A stretch of DNA of 25,638 nucleotides from a virus: positions 1 to 25,638 of the IMG/VR virus record IMGVR_UViG_3300023184_002398; one strand, 5' to 3'. The position numbers and the translations under genes are program-made. Shown here piece by piece: positions 7,634 to 15,222 of this stretch. Numbering within the stretch: the stretch's first letter is position 1; every line of letters begins with the position of its first letter. Under the pieces are notes generated by a model. It saw only the letters and a program-made list of their open reading frames with translations, did no database searches and was not told the DNA's origin.

Positions 7634-9161
7634 TAACCTAACCCAAAAACAAAAAGATTATGCTGTTTTTCTACCAGCACTAAGTGGTTTCTATGCTACT
7701 TACGTAGGTAAGCAAAGGCATGACCCAAACTATGTTGATCCCCAACGTATACCTGCAGACTTTGACTCTGGTATCGAAGGGCTTAACTGGCTCAATCCAG
7801 ATGCAGCATACTTTCCATATCAATGGGCCTTGTATTCAGCAGGACACGCAGAACTTGATGTAAACAAACATAGTCCCAAAGAAGATATGGTGCGTAATAG
7901 AGATCGTTCACGCAGTTTCATCTTAGGTGATAGTGGTGGATTCCAGATTGGTAAGGGTGTTTGGGAAGGTGATTGGAAAGATCCCAACTGTCCTAAAGCA
8001 CAGAAGAAACGTGAATTGGTATTGTCGTGGATGGATGCTTACATGGATCGCGGCATGATCCTTGATATTCCAGCCTGGGTAGCCCGTTCGCCAGCAGGTC
8101 GCAAGGCCACAGGCATTACCAGTTATATTGAAGCAGTGCAGGGCACTTACATCAACAATGATTATTTTATGAAGAACAGGACTGGTGCATGTAAGTTCCT
8201 AAATGTATTGCAGGGTGAGAATCACGCAGACGCAGATGATTGGTATGATCGCATGAAGAAATACTGTGATCCACGTCAATATGCGCAACCATTTGAAGGT
8301 TGGGCCATGGGCGGACAGAATATGTGTGATGTTCATTTAGTTCTGCGCCGTCTGGTTGAACTACGTCACGATGGTCTATTAGAAAAAGGACGGCATGATT
8401 GGATGCACTTCTTGGGCACCAGCAAACTTGAATGGGCTTGTTTATTAACAGACATCCAACGTGCGGTGCGTAAGTATCACAACGAAAACTTTACTATTAG
8501 TTTTGACTGTGCTAGTCCATTCTTAGCGTCAGCTAACGGGCAGATCTACATACAGACTGAAATCACTGATCGTGAGAAATGGGTATATCGTATGGTGCCC
8601 AGTGTTGACGACAAGAAATATGCCACAGACCAACGCCGCTTCCGCGATGCTGTTCTACAGGATAAGATATTTGAAAACTTTACTGATAGTCCAGTTAGTG
8701 CTCGTTGCACTGTCAAAGATATCTGTATCTATAAACCCGGCGACCTAAATAAGATAGGCAAAGAAGGTAAGACATCGTGGGATAGTTTCAGCTATGCTAT
8801 CCAGATGGGGCACAATGTATGGAGCCATATCTCAGCAGTGCAGGAAGCTAACCGACAATATGATCAAGGCGTTACACCTCGTATGTTAGTGCAGGAAACA
8901 TTTGATCGCACTTATTTTAAACATGTAGTAGAAGCCATATTCGCTACCAGTAACAAAGGTGAAGCATTGGCAGTGATTGAAGACTATAACAAGTTCTGGA
9001 TGAGCATCATTGGCACACGCGGTGCTACAGGTAAGAAAACCGTAAATGCTTCAACCATGTTTAATAATTTATTTGAAAGCGAAGAATCAGAAGAACATCA
9101 CATAGATGACAGTGGGTTTGACGAATCTAACTTAGATGCATTAGAAAATAGTGAACAATAG
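7623..9161 (+). CDS. dpdA: DpdA-like DNA guanine transglycosylase (TGT superfamily)
   Basis: Related to queuine tRNA-ribosyltransferase. Phage DpdA proteins exchange guanine in DNA for a 7-deazaguanine. Key TGT positions are visible: ILGDSGGFQ (D103, equivalent to the base-recognising aspartate of DSGGFQ in TGT), EGWAMGGQ (about 225-232, like GGLAVGE), and SFDCASPF (D295, the equivalent of the nucleophile in FDCVLPTR). The C-terminal IQMGHNVWSHISAVQEANRQY resembles the helix holding the histidine zinc ligand, but the CxCxxC ligands of tRNA enzymes are reduced to C362 and C368. At 512 residues it is longer than bacterial TGT (about 380). No queuosine tRNA context is present, but folE, queE and queD are, so DNA is the likely substrate. 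The acidic C-terminal tail is unusual. The DpdA subfamily is not assigned. Confidence 0.85.
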   Translation: MNRDNLTQKQKDYAVFLPALSGFYATYVGKQRHDPNYVDPQRIPADFDSGIEGLNWLNPDAAYFPYQWALYSAGHAELDVNKHSPKEDMVRNRDRSRSFILGDSGGFQIGKGVWEGDWKDPNCPKAQKKRELVLSWMDAYMDRGMILDIPAWVARSPAGRKATGITSYIEAVQGTYINNDYFMKNRTGACKFLNVLQGENHADADDWYDRMKKYCDPRQYAQPFEGWAMGGQNMCDVHLVLRRLVELRHDGLLEKGRHDWMHFLGTSKLEWACLLTDIQRAVRKYHNENFTISFDCASPFLASANGQIYIQTEITDREKWVYRMVPSVDDKKYATDQRRFRDAVLQDKIFENFTDSPVSARCTVKDICIYKPGDLNKIGKEGKTSWDSFSYAIQMGHNVWSHISAVQEANRQYDQGVTPRMLVQETFDRTYFKHVVEAIFATSNKGEALAVIEDYNKFWMSIIGTRGATGKKTVNASTMFNNLFESEESEEHHIDDSGFDESNLDALENSEQ

Positions 9162-10230
9162 AAAAAATTTTTGTTCTGCGCCGTGGTCCAGTTTATGCTT
9201 GGAACAAACGAATCAGACTAAAATTTGTTGTATTAGTAAAGATTATATCACAACAACAGATTTAAATTCTATTCCTACTAACAAAAAGTTTATTGAAATT
9301 AGGCAGGCATTTGTTGAAGATCTACAGCATAGTAACTGTGATAATTGTTGGAAAGTCGAAGCAACTGATGCTTATCAACCCAGTATGCGATCTACTTATG
9401 GCCCTGATGATTTTTATAATAATGTATACCGTACTGATGATTTCAAACTTGAACTATTAGATGTGAGATGGAGTAACTACTGTAATTTATCTTGCGTATA
9501 TTGTGGTTCCGGCTATAGCAGCAAATGGGATGATCTTTTAGGTAATAAACAAAAATTTAAAATTTTTCCAGATATCACTAAAGACATGCTTAAGAATTTA
9601 AAAGTATTAATGTTAGCTGGAGGCGAACCTCTTTTGATCAAAGAAAATCATTCTTTACTATCTAATCTATTAGAAACAAATCCCAACTGTCGGATACAAA
9701 TTACCACAAACTTAACAAAATTAAATACTCCAAACTATGAATTATTAAAAAAATTCTCTAACGTCACTGTGGTTGTTAGCGTTGAAGCTGTTAGAGAAAA
9801 ATATGAATACATAAGATTTGGAGCCAATTGGGATGAATTCTTTTCTAATTTTAAACAGGTGACAAAAGATTTTCCAACAGTTCAAACTAATATGGTTTTT
9901 TTTCCTCTTAGCATGACAGTTATAGATCAAGCCATTGATTTATTGACTCAATTTATTCCAGAGGAAAATGTTTTTATAGTTCACCAACACGGTGATAAGC
10001 TGCCAAACTTTAATTCAGTTAGTAAATATGTGATTAAAAAATATACTGATCAGCTGACTAATTTTGCCCTAACAAGGCGTAGTCAAACACTTAGAGATAA
10101 AATCCTGGCTAATATTGAATCATTACACTCATCAGCTGATATAACTAAATTAGATTATTATGATAACTTTGATAAATTAACAAAACAAAATCATAAGTTA
10201 ATATTTAAAGAATTATATGGAGGAGAATGA
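9151..10230 (+). CDS. Radical SAM protein with N-terminal twitch/SPASM-like cysteines (first of two)
   Basis: A 359-residue radical SAM enzyme starting at a GTG inside the dpdA 3' end. The [4Fe-4S]-SAM motif is CNLSCVYC (C111, C115, C118) and the GGEP strand is LMLAGGEPLL (157-160). Upstream of the core is a set of cysteines in SPASM/twitch order: FCSAPW (C8), C16, KICC (C26, C27) and CDNCW (C63, C66), likely holding an auxiliary Fe-S cluster. This N-terminal placement matches the family I know as N-terminal-twitch radical SAM proteins, whose reactions are mostly unknown. The substrate cannot be read from sequence. The AT-rich codon choice is stronger than in dpdA, hinting at separate acquisition. 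Confidence 0.85.
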   Translation: MNNRKNFCSAPWSSLCLEQTNQTKICCISKDYITTTDLNSIPTNKKFIEIRQAFVEDLQHSNCDNCWKVEATDAYQPSMRSTYGPDDFYNNVYRTDDFKLELLDVRWSNYCNLSCVYCGSGYSSKWDDLLGNKQKFKIFPDITKDMLKNLKVLMLAGGEPLLIKENHSLLSNLLETNPNCRIQITTNLTKLNTPNYELLKKFSNVTVVVSVEAVREKYEYIRFGANWDEFFSNFKQVTKDFPTVQTNMVFFPLSMTVIDQAIDLLTQFIPEENVFIVHQHGDKLPNFNSVSKYVIKKYTDQLTNFALTRRSQTLRDKILANIESLHSSADITKLDYYDNFDKLTKQNHKLIFKELYGGE

Positions 10231-10231
10231 T

Positions 10232-10459
10232 ATGTCTATGGGCAAACAAATTTTTTATCATAATCTAAAAAATGGTAATGAATCTGAGTTACAGAGCTAT
10301 TTAGAAATTCTTAGAGAACGACATAGAGATTTAGATAAACGTATCGCAGAAGGATATAGTCATTATTTGACCGACAAAGGTATGCAAAAAATGAAATTTG
10401 AAAAAGCCGCCATTAAAAGAGAAATTGTAGAAGTTGAAGAGAAATTAAAAAAACTATAA
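10232..10459 (+). CDS. DUF465/YdcH-like small helical protein
   Basis: The ATG at 10232 is chosen because GGAGGAG (10219-10225) sits six bases before it; an in-frame ATG at 10217 lies on top of that site. The 75-residue product contains LRERHRDLDKRIAEGY followed by MKFEKAAIKREIVEVEEKL, the two-helix hairpin pattern of DUF465 (LxxxHxxLDxxI ... LKKxKLxLKDEI). No cysteines and no Gly/Ser-rich core peptide are present. It lies between two radical SAM genes and overlaps the second by one base (TAATG). The role is unknown, perhaps as a protein partner. Confidence 0.7.
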   Translation: MSMGKQIFYHNLKNGNESELQSYLEILRERHRDLDKRIAEGYSHYLTDKGMQKMKFEKAAIKREIVEVEEKLKKL

Positions 10460-11655
10460 TGGCTTTACCAAAAAACTTTTGTGTTGCACCGTTCGTGCAA
10501 TTAACCACACACCCATCCGGATCATTCGGACCTTGTCCTTATCTCGGTGGAACACAGTGGAAAGCTGTAAAACCTCTTATTTTCTCTCACCAATGGGCGT
10601 CTGCTGAGCTTGATAATCTACGTATGCAGTTTATTAACGATGAGCAACCTGAAATATGTGAAAGATGTTGGCATGAGGAACGTAACGGCAAACGTAGTCT
10701 ACGTAAACGTTTTTGGGATCATGAAACACAAACCACTGATTTTTTTAAGGAAATATCTAAGGAGGTCGTAGACCAGATCGAATATAATATTAGTGAAGGT
10801 GAGTTAGGGTTTCCTACTATTCTTACTATTAAAAATGGTAATGTTTGTAATGCCAAATGCCGAACTTGCCATCCTGGGGACAGCAGTCGGTGGGCTGAAG
10901 ATACGACCAAATTGGTTGACTTAACTGGAAAAACATATTATAATATCCATAATAGTGAAATAAATTGGTCAGATGAACAATTAGCTGAAATCCTACATTT
11001 ATCAATTGGACTTAAACGATTGGAATTATTTGGTGGTGAACCATTATACAATAAAAAGGTTATTTGGTTACTCAATCAATTGATTGCAAAGGGATTAGCT
11101 AAAAATATTACCCTATATATTAATACGAACGGTAGTGTTAACATAGTTGAAAAAGTGCCATCGATTAAAGAATTTGCGCGAGTAGAAATCGGAGTATCAA
11201 TCGACGGAGTAGCGGAACATTTTAATTATATACGACACGGATTGGAATATAGCACAGTTATTGAAAATGTGAAAAAATGGCAACATTATTTTAACGGGCA
11301 CGGAACAGAATATTGGATTGACAGTATCAGCACTGTCGACATACTAAATGTTTACTACTTGCCTGAACTAAGACGAGCGGTAGTAGAAGAATTAGAGTTA
11401 CTTCCACCGTTTTGGAATTTACTAATTGACCCGGCATATCTGTTTGTTAAAAATATGCCCGAATATGTTAAATCAAAAGTAATTGAAAAACTCAGTAATG
11501 CTGGTAATTTTGATGAACTGATTAATACTATAAAACAACCTGCCGACCATGAAGAATGGTATAAATTTTTAGAAATAACTGGCGCATTAGATACTATAAG
11601 AGAAGAAAATTTTGCAATGACTTTTCCAGAATTTTATAAAATCATCAAGGATTAA
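10459..11655 (+). CDS. Radical SAM protein with N-terminal twitch/SPASM-like cysteines (second of two)
   Basis: A 398-residue paralogue-like radical SAM enzyme. The cluster motif is CNAKCRTC (C130, C134, C137), the GGEP motif is LFGGEPLY (192-195), and the strand/loop LYINTNGS follows as in other family members. N-terminal auxiliary cysteines are FCVAPF (C8), C26 in FGPCPYLGG and CERCW (C67, C70). The overall order equals that of the upstream radical SAM gene, but the sequences are clearly different enough for separate substrates. IGVSIDGVAEHFNYIRHG is the typical SPASM-family strand after the core. Chemistry and target are unknown. It starts by TAATG overlap with the DUF465-like gene. Confidence 0.87.
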   Translation: MALPKNFCVAPFVQLTTHPSGSFGPCPYLGGTQWKAVKPLIFSHQWASAELDNLRMQFINDEQPEICERCWHEERNGKRSLRKRFWDHETQTTDFFKEISKEVVDQIEYNISEGELGFPTILTIKNGNVCNAKCRTCHPGDSSRWAEDTTKLVDLTGKTYYNIHNSEINWSDEQLAEILHLSIGLKRLELFGGEPLYNKKVIWLLNQLIAKGLAKNITLYINTNGSVNIVEKVPSIKEFARVEIGVSIDGVAEHFNYIRHGLEYSTVIENVKKWQHYFNGHGTEYWIDSISTVDILNVYYLPELRRAVVEELELLPPFWNLLIDPAYLFVKNMPEYVKSKVIEKLSNAGNFDELINTIKQPADHEEWYKFLEITGALDTIREENFAMTFPEFYKIIKD

Positions 11656-11658
11656 TAA

Positions 11659-12186
11659 ATGAAACGTGATTACCAAGTTGGTGAACAGGATCAAGTAACT
11701 TATTTTATAGGCTGGGAGATCGAAAAAACTCCAGCATTCAATATGCGCACACTATTTGTGGTAGGAGTGCAACGGCCAGAAGAGATTATTCAATTGGCCA
11801 AAGATAATCAATGCACTCACATCTATTTTGGTGCTAATCAGAGCTTTCCAAAAATCGAGTGTGATGATGCACGTATATGGAAACAGTGGGAATTCATGAT
11901 CAAAGAATGTCTTGAAGCAAAATTTTGGTGCACATTGGATTTAGATGCCTACTGTATAGAAGGGCTGTTAGAAAGTCCATTAGTAGAATATCGACGTTTT
12001 ATCCCCCAAATATCAGTAAAGATCCCCTACTTGACACAGTTGGGATATAATGCTACACTTAAGATAGACGACAAGGGTTTTGATGCGACTAATCCAGGTG
12101 TTTGGTGCCATCAGCTACGTAATTTAACAACAACTGAGAGCTTCACTGACTGGGATCAGTATAGCCAAGATGAGATTATCAAATGA
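11659..12186 (+). CDS. Hypothetical protein (175 aa)
   Basis: Starts three bases after the radical SAM stop and ends in an ATGA overlap with the next gene, so it is part of the same transcript. The protein is a soluble alpha/beta type: FFVVGVQRPEEIIQLAKDNQ-like strand-helix units (TLFVVGVQRPEEI), IYFGANQSFPK, CTLDLDAYCIEGLLE and a C-terminal block ending NPGVWCHQLRNL. The repeated strand-turn-helix pattern is compatible with a small barrel or Rossmann-like fold. No catalytic motif is recognised. Coupling to the PTPS-like gene suggests a shared job. Confidence 0.7.
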   Translation: MKRDYQVGEQDQVTYFIGWEIEKTPAFNMRTLFVVGVQRPEEIIQLAKDNQCTHIYFGANQSFPKIECDDARIWKQWEFMIKECLEAKFWCTLDLDAYCIEGLLESPLVEYRRFIPQISVKIPYLTQLGYNATLKIDDKGFDATNPGVWCHQLRNLTTTESFTDWDQYSQDEIIK

Positions 12187-12608
12187 TATTAGAACAACGT
12201 GAACGTATAGAACGTATTAAAAAAGCCAGCCAAAAGAAAGTTTGGGTCACTTTCCAACGTGAAGGTATCCATTGTTTTCCTGCTGCGGCGCAAGATCCTA
12301 AACTAGCAGATGTAGCATTCTTAGCACATCCGCATCGTCACATGTTCCATTTTAGGATAAGTATTGATGTATATCATGATGATAGAGAACTCGAATTTAT
12401 ACAGTTTAAACGATGGTGTGAAGGTCTCTACAGTGGTGTATTAGAATTAAACTATAAGAGCTGTGAAATGATAGCAGATGATCTATATCTGCAGATAGCC
12501 GAAAAGTATCCCAATCGTGATGTTTGGATTGAAGTAAGTGAAGATGGTGAAAATGGATGTTATGTTGAGTACAATCATACCCGTCCCTTGCAATCGATTA
12601 CATTGTAA
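12183..12608 (+). CDS. Divergent PTPS/QueD-like T-fold protein
   Basis: The 141-residue product follows the pattern of 6-pyruvoyltetrahydropterin synthase/QueD. GIHCFPAAA (29-36) stands where FSAAH holds a zinc histidine; HRHMFHFRISIDV (51-63) matches HGHNYxVxVxV; RELEFIQFKRW (68-78) matches GMVxDFxxLK; SCEMIADDL (93-101) matches PTxENLAxxL; and VSEDGENGCYVEY (118-130) matches the VxVxET...AxY end, with E120 or E123 as the substrate-anchoring glutamate. The first zinc histidine appears missing or shifted to H30. A separate, better QueD is present at 22580, so this is probably not the CPH4 synthase. It may use or bind a pterin or deazapurine intermediate. Fold assignment is by eye. Confidence 0.5.
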   Translation: MILEQRERIERIKKASQKKVWVTFQREGIHCFPAAAQDPKLADVAFLAHPHRHMFHFRISIDVYHDDRELEFIQFKRWCEGLYSGVLELNYKSCEMIADDLYLQIAEKYPNRDVWIEVSEDGENGCYVEYNHTRPLQSITL

Positions 12609-12610
12609 AT

Positions 12611-13249
12611 ATGTTAGATCAAAATAAAATGATTCTTTGTGGCAGTGAATACTTCGGTAACGAGGTTCATACTGCTGATCTCGAATACATACACACCCAA
12701 GAAGATAACGATTCATTTATTACTATTGGTAAATTTGAAGGTGATTGGGATGGTGAGATTTATACCGCATTATCTATGTCGCACAAAAGATTAATGTGTG
12801 AAAGAACAGAATTTTCAGATTATGTATATGAGCTAATGTTAGATGATAGTCTTACATCAGTGCTACCTAAGATTTCTAAAATGGCCGACATTTTAGGATT
12901 TGAAAAGGGATATACCAGTTACATACATACGCAACGTCCAGGTTGTGTCATACCGCAGCATGCAGATGATCCTAATTTTACAGGATTGCCATTGGAACTC
13001 CAAAGCCAAGGAGTGAAAGTAACGATCATGTTGGCTCCATGGGAATTTGGGCAACTATTTGCATTTAAAAATTCTTTTTATCAACACTGGGAGGCTGGAA
13101 CTATTATCTATAGTGACTTTGAAAAAACTAAACACTTTACCTGTAATGCCAGTAGTCATTCGAGACCAATGTTGGTAATTACAGGCCTACCAAACAATAC
13201 ACTGAGAAAAATCATAGATGATAAAAAATTCTGTGTTTTTAAAATTTAA
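12611..13249 (+). CDS. 2-oxoglutarate/Fe(II)-dependent oxygenase (Asp/Asn beta-hydroxylase-like)
   Basis: The 212-residue protein shows the double-stranded beta-helix iron site of Asp/Asn beta-hydroxylase-type oxygenases. TQRPGCVIPQHADD holds H117 and D119 (HxD), the distal histidine is probably H175 in KTKHFTCNAS, and R185 in SRPMLVITGL would bind 2-oxoglutarate. The WEAGTIIYSDF segment (160-170) is the usual strand before the distal histidine. The substrate may be a protein side chain or a modified base or sugar; nothing in the sequence decides. It follows the PTPS-like gene by two bases and ends the tight run that begins with the sulfotransferase. Confidence 0.72.
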   Translation: MLDQNKMILCGSEYFGNEVHTADLEYIHTQEDNDSFITIGKFEGDWDGEIYTALSMSHKRLMCERTEFSDYVYELMLDDSLTSVLPKISKMADILGFEKGYTSYIHTQRPGCVIPQHADDPNFTGLPLELQSQGVKVTIMLAPWEFGQLFAFKNSFYQHWEAGTIIYSDFEKTKHFTCNASSHSRPMLVITGLPNNTLRKIIDDKKFCVFKI

Positions 13250-13277
13250 CTTGACATATTACTAAAGGAGATTTATC

Positions 13278-13514
13278 GTGTCAAATCAACCAGTCTGGCT
13301 TAAAAAATATCTTCGCATGACGCCAGAAGTAACAAAAATCTACAACGACTTAGACGCATGGTTAAACTACTGTCGTTTCCGTATGATCAAGTATGATCCT
13401 GCTGATTTATATAGATCACCAGAGTATCGCGAGTGGCAAGAACGCCGCAAGAAACGCCAACAATGGCAGGCCCGTAACGGTGTTGTTCGTAATAACAACG
13501 CCAGAGGACAATAA
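13278..13514 (+). CDS. Small basic hypothetical protein (78 aa)
   Basis: A GTG start with a good AAAGGAGA ribosome binding site gives a product beginning MSNQPVWLKKYLRMTPEV. The middle contains YNDLDAWLNYCRFRMIKYDPADLYRSPEYREW, a pattern I associate with small proteins of T4-like marine phages. The C-terminus is very basic (ERRKKRQQWQARNG), so nucleic-acid binding is plausible. Its stop overlaps the next start (TAATG), coupling it to the glycosyltransferase. Function unknown. Confidence 0.75.
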   Translation: MSNQPVWLKKYLRMTPEVTKIYNDLDAWLNYCRFRMIKYDPADLYRSPEYREWQERRKKRQQWQARNGVVRNNNARGQ

Positions 13515-14581
13515 TGGCTCGAGTATTTTTAGTTGATCTAGAAGCTGTAGAAACCCGTTATACGGCGCAGTGGAAAACTCATGTGCCTGATCTCTTAGGA
13601 AAGGCAGGGCATGAAGTTTACATTATTTCAGGACCAAACGATATTCCAGCGGCTACAACTCCTGGGGCTTTTCTTAACTTTGGCGGCACGAACGTTTATA
13701 AAGCGGCACAAGTCGAACGAATGGGCAGACTCTTTACTGAAGGAGGGGTTAAAGCCGGAGATCATTTCATTTTTACAGATGCTTGGCACCCTGGAATTAT
13801 CAATCTTAAGTATATGTCTGAGTTGCTTGGCATTCCTGTTGTGATACATGCCTTATGGCACGCTGGTAGTTATGATCCACAGGACTTCTTAGGCAGACTG
13901 ATTGGTGATGCGCCCTGGGTCAGACATGCTGAGAAATCATTCTTCTATGCTATTGATCATAACTACTTTGCTACAGAATTCCACATAGATATATTTGAAA
14001 AAAATCTATTAGGCTTAGACACCGGCTATGATCAGATCAAACCCAATCATGTCACACGCACAGGGTGGCCTATGGAGTATATGCCAGAAACTTTAGAATT
14101 TTTCAAACAGATCCCCAAGCGTGATCTTATCTTGTTCCCACATCGCATCGCTCCAGAAAAGCAAGTTGAGATATTCCGTGATCTGGCCGCGACATTACCT
14201 CAATATGAATGGATAGTCTGTCAAGACCAGCCTTTAAACAAACTACAATATCATGGACTCTTAGGGTCATCTAAGATCGTGTTTAGTGCTAACCTACAAG
14301 AAACTTTAGGCATTAGTTGCTATGAAGGTAGTTTAGTCAATGCGATTCCGATGGTACCGGATCGCCTGAGCTACGTCGAAATGTATGCCGACATATGGCG
14401 CTATCCAGAAGAATGGACAGAATCATTTGACAGCTACCTACAGCACAAAGATCAATTAGTGGCTAAGATCGTAGACTACATGACTAACTATGCTGAATAT
14501 GCTAAATTTATTCCGCAACAGGCATCCAGTCTAACCAAGTATTATTTTTCAGCAACTAATCTTCTGGCCAATGTTCAGTAA
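13514..14581 (+). CDS. GT-B fold glycosyltransferase (GT4-like)
   Basis: The 355-residue protein has the two-domain layout of GT-B glycosyltransferases: an N-terminal Rossmann half starting MARVFLVDLEAVETRY with LLGKAGHEVYIISGPND, and a C-terminal half with ILFPHRIAPEKQVEIF, which matches the (G)R(L)xxEKxxxxL nucleotide-sugar motif. ETLGISCYEGSLVNAIPMVPDRLSYVEM matches the E-x7-E donor-binding segment. It is cytoplasmic, with no membrane segment. Donor and acceptor are unknown; a modified DNA base, a virion protein or a sugar intermediate are options. It overlaps the aminotransferase-like gene by 11 bases, so the two probably act together on a sugar. Confidence 0.75.
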   Translation: MARVFLVDLEAVETRYTAQWKTHVPDLLGKAGHEVYIISGPNDIPAATTPGAFLNFGGTNVYKAAQVERMGRLFTEGGVKAGDHFIFTDAWHPGIINLKYMSELLGIPVVIHALWHAGSYDPQDFLGRLIGDAPWVRHAEKSFFYAIDHNYFATEFHIDIFEKNLLGLDTGYDQIKPNHVTRTGWPMEYMPETLEFFKQIPKRDLILFPHRIAPEKQVEIFRDLAATLPQYEWIVCQDQPLNKLQYHGLLGSSKIVFSANLQETLGISCYEGSLVNAIPMVPDRLSYVEMYADIWRYPEEWTESFDSYLQHKDQLVAKIVDYMTNYAEYAKFIPQQASSLTKYYFSATNLLANVQ

Positions 14582-15149
14582 AATACGTGAGTTTGAATCT
14601 GCATTAGCTGAATTTACTGGTGCACCGTATGTGGTCATGACCGATTGTTGCACTCATGCAGTTGAACTTTGCCTACGTTTTGATCAGGTAAAACAATGCA
14701 GTATTCCTGCGCACACCTATCTTAGCATACCAATGACCTTGTGTAAGTTGGATATTGAATATGATTATCAAGATTGGGAATGGATAGGTGAATATCAACT
14801 TGGACATACACGTATATGGGACAGTGCTCGGTTATTACGTAAAAACATGTATCGTCCAGGAATGATACAGTGCCTAAGTTTTGGGTTCGACAAACCCCTG
14901 AGCATAGGACGTGGTGGTGCTATACTTACAGATGATGTAGAAATATATGATATATTAAGCCACATGCGATACGACGGACGTGATTTATCTGTTAGCCCGT
15001 GGGAACAGCAGAAGATATTCCGAGTAGGTTATCACTATAAACCCACACCAGAAGAAGCTATACGTGGGTTAGAATTATTACCAAATATAGATCAAGAACC
15101 TAAATACAAAGAATATCCAGACCTACGTGACATCATTATTATCAAATAA
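14571..15149 (+). CDS. Compact DegT/DnrJ/EryC1/StrS aminotransferase-like protein
   Basis: At 192 residues this is about half the length of normal sugar aminotransferases (about 370), yet it keeps their N-terminal landmarks. FESALAEFTGAPYVVMTDCCTHAVELCL matches FExxxAxxxGxxxAVxxxxGTxAL, IPAHTYLSIPMTL matches the pxxTFxAT strand, WDSA (D84) matches the PLP-ring aspartate, and FGFDKPLSIGRGGAILTDD matches SFxxxKxxxxGeGGaixTd with K108 as the PLP lysine. The family's C-terminal domain is missing and the protein ends in a short tail, with no second fragment downstream. It could be a real compact enzyme or a non-catalytic remnant. Gene overlap ties it to the glycosyltransferase. Confidence 0.65.
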   Translation: MFSKIREFESALAEFTGAPYVVMTDCCTHAVELCLRFDQVKQCSIPAHTYLSIPMTLCKLDIEYDYQDWEWIGEYQLGHTRIWDSARLLRKNMYRPGMIQCLSFGFDKPLSIGRGGAILTDDVEIYDILSHMRYDGRDLSVSPWEQQKIFRVGYHYKPTPEEAIRGLELLPNIDQEPKYKEYPDLRDIIIIK

Positions 15150-15151
15150 GT

Positions 15152-15180
15152 TTGACAACCGCCTAAATAACCTATATACT
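15152..15180 (+). promoter_or_regulatory. Sigma70-like promoter before folE, with embedded CTAAATAA
   Basis: TTGACA (15152-15157) and TATACT (15175-15180) are 17 bp apart. The spacer contains CTAAATAA (15163-15170), also found in the clamp promoter. A leader of about 35 bases contains GGCA/TGCC, a possible 4-bp hairpin (15190-15203), and CGGAG before the ATG at 15223. Confidence 0.75.
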
Positions 15181-15222
15181 ATAACAATATGGCAATCCTC
15201 TGCCTTAACATCGGAGACGTAA

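Noticed and set aside
10232-10459. RiPP precursor peptide between two radical SAM enzymes
   Set aside because: The product is a charged helical hairpin with the DUF465 pattern, no cysteines and no Gly/Ser/Ala core region or cleavage motif.
12183-12608. Calling this gene a second functional QueD
   Set aside because: The first zinc histidine motif is missing and the match is weak; a better QueD is present at 22580.
13252-13277. Promoter from TTGACA at 13252
   Set aside because: A -10 box at 17 bp would fall on the GTG start at 13278 and none is present; the following gene has an ordinary Shine-Dalgarno.
13611-13849. Alternative frames of about 75 codons on both strands inside the glycosyltransferase gene
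   Set aside because: They lie wholly within a gene with clear GT-B motifs and have no start signals.
15181-15222. preQ1 riboswitch in the folE leader
   Set aside because: The leader is only about 40 bases with a single 4-bp stem, and lacks the A-rich tail and pseudoknot pairing of preQ1-I aptamers.
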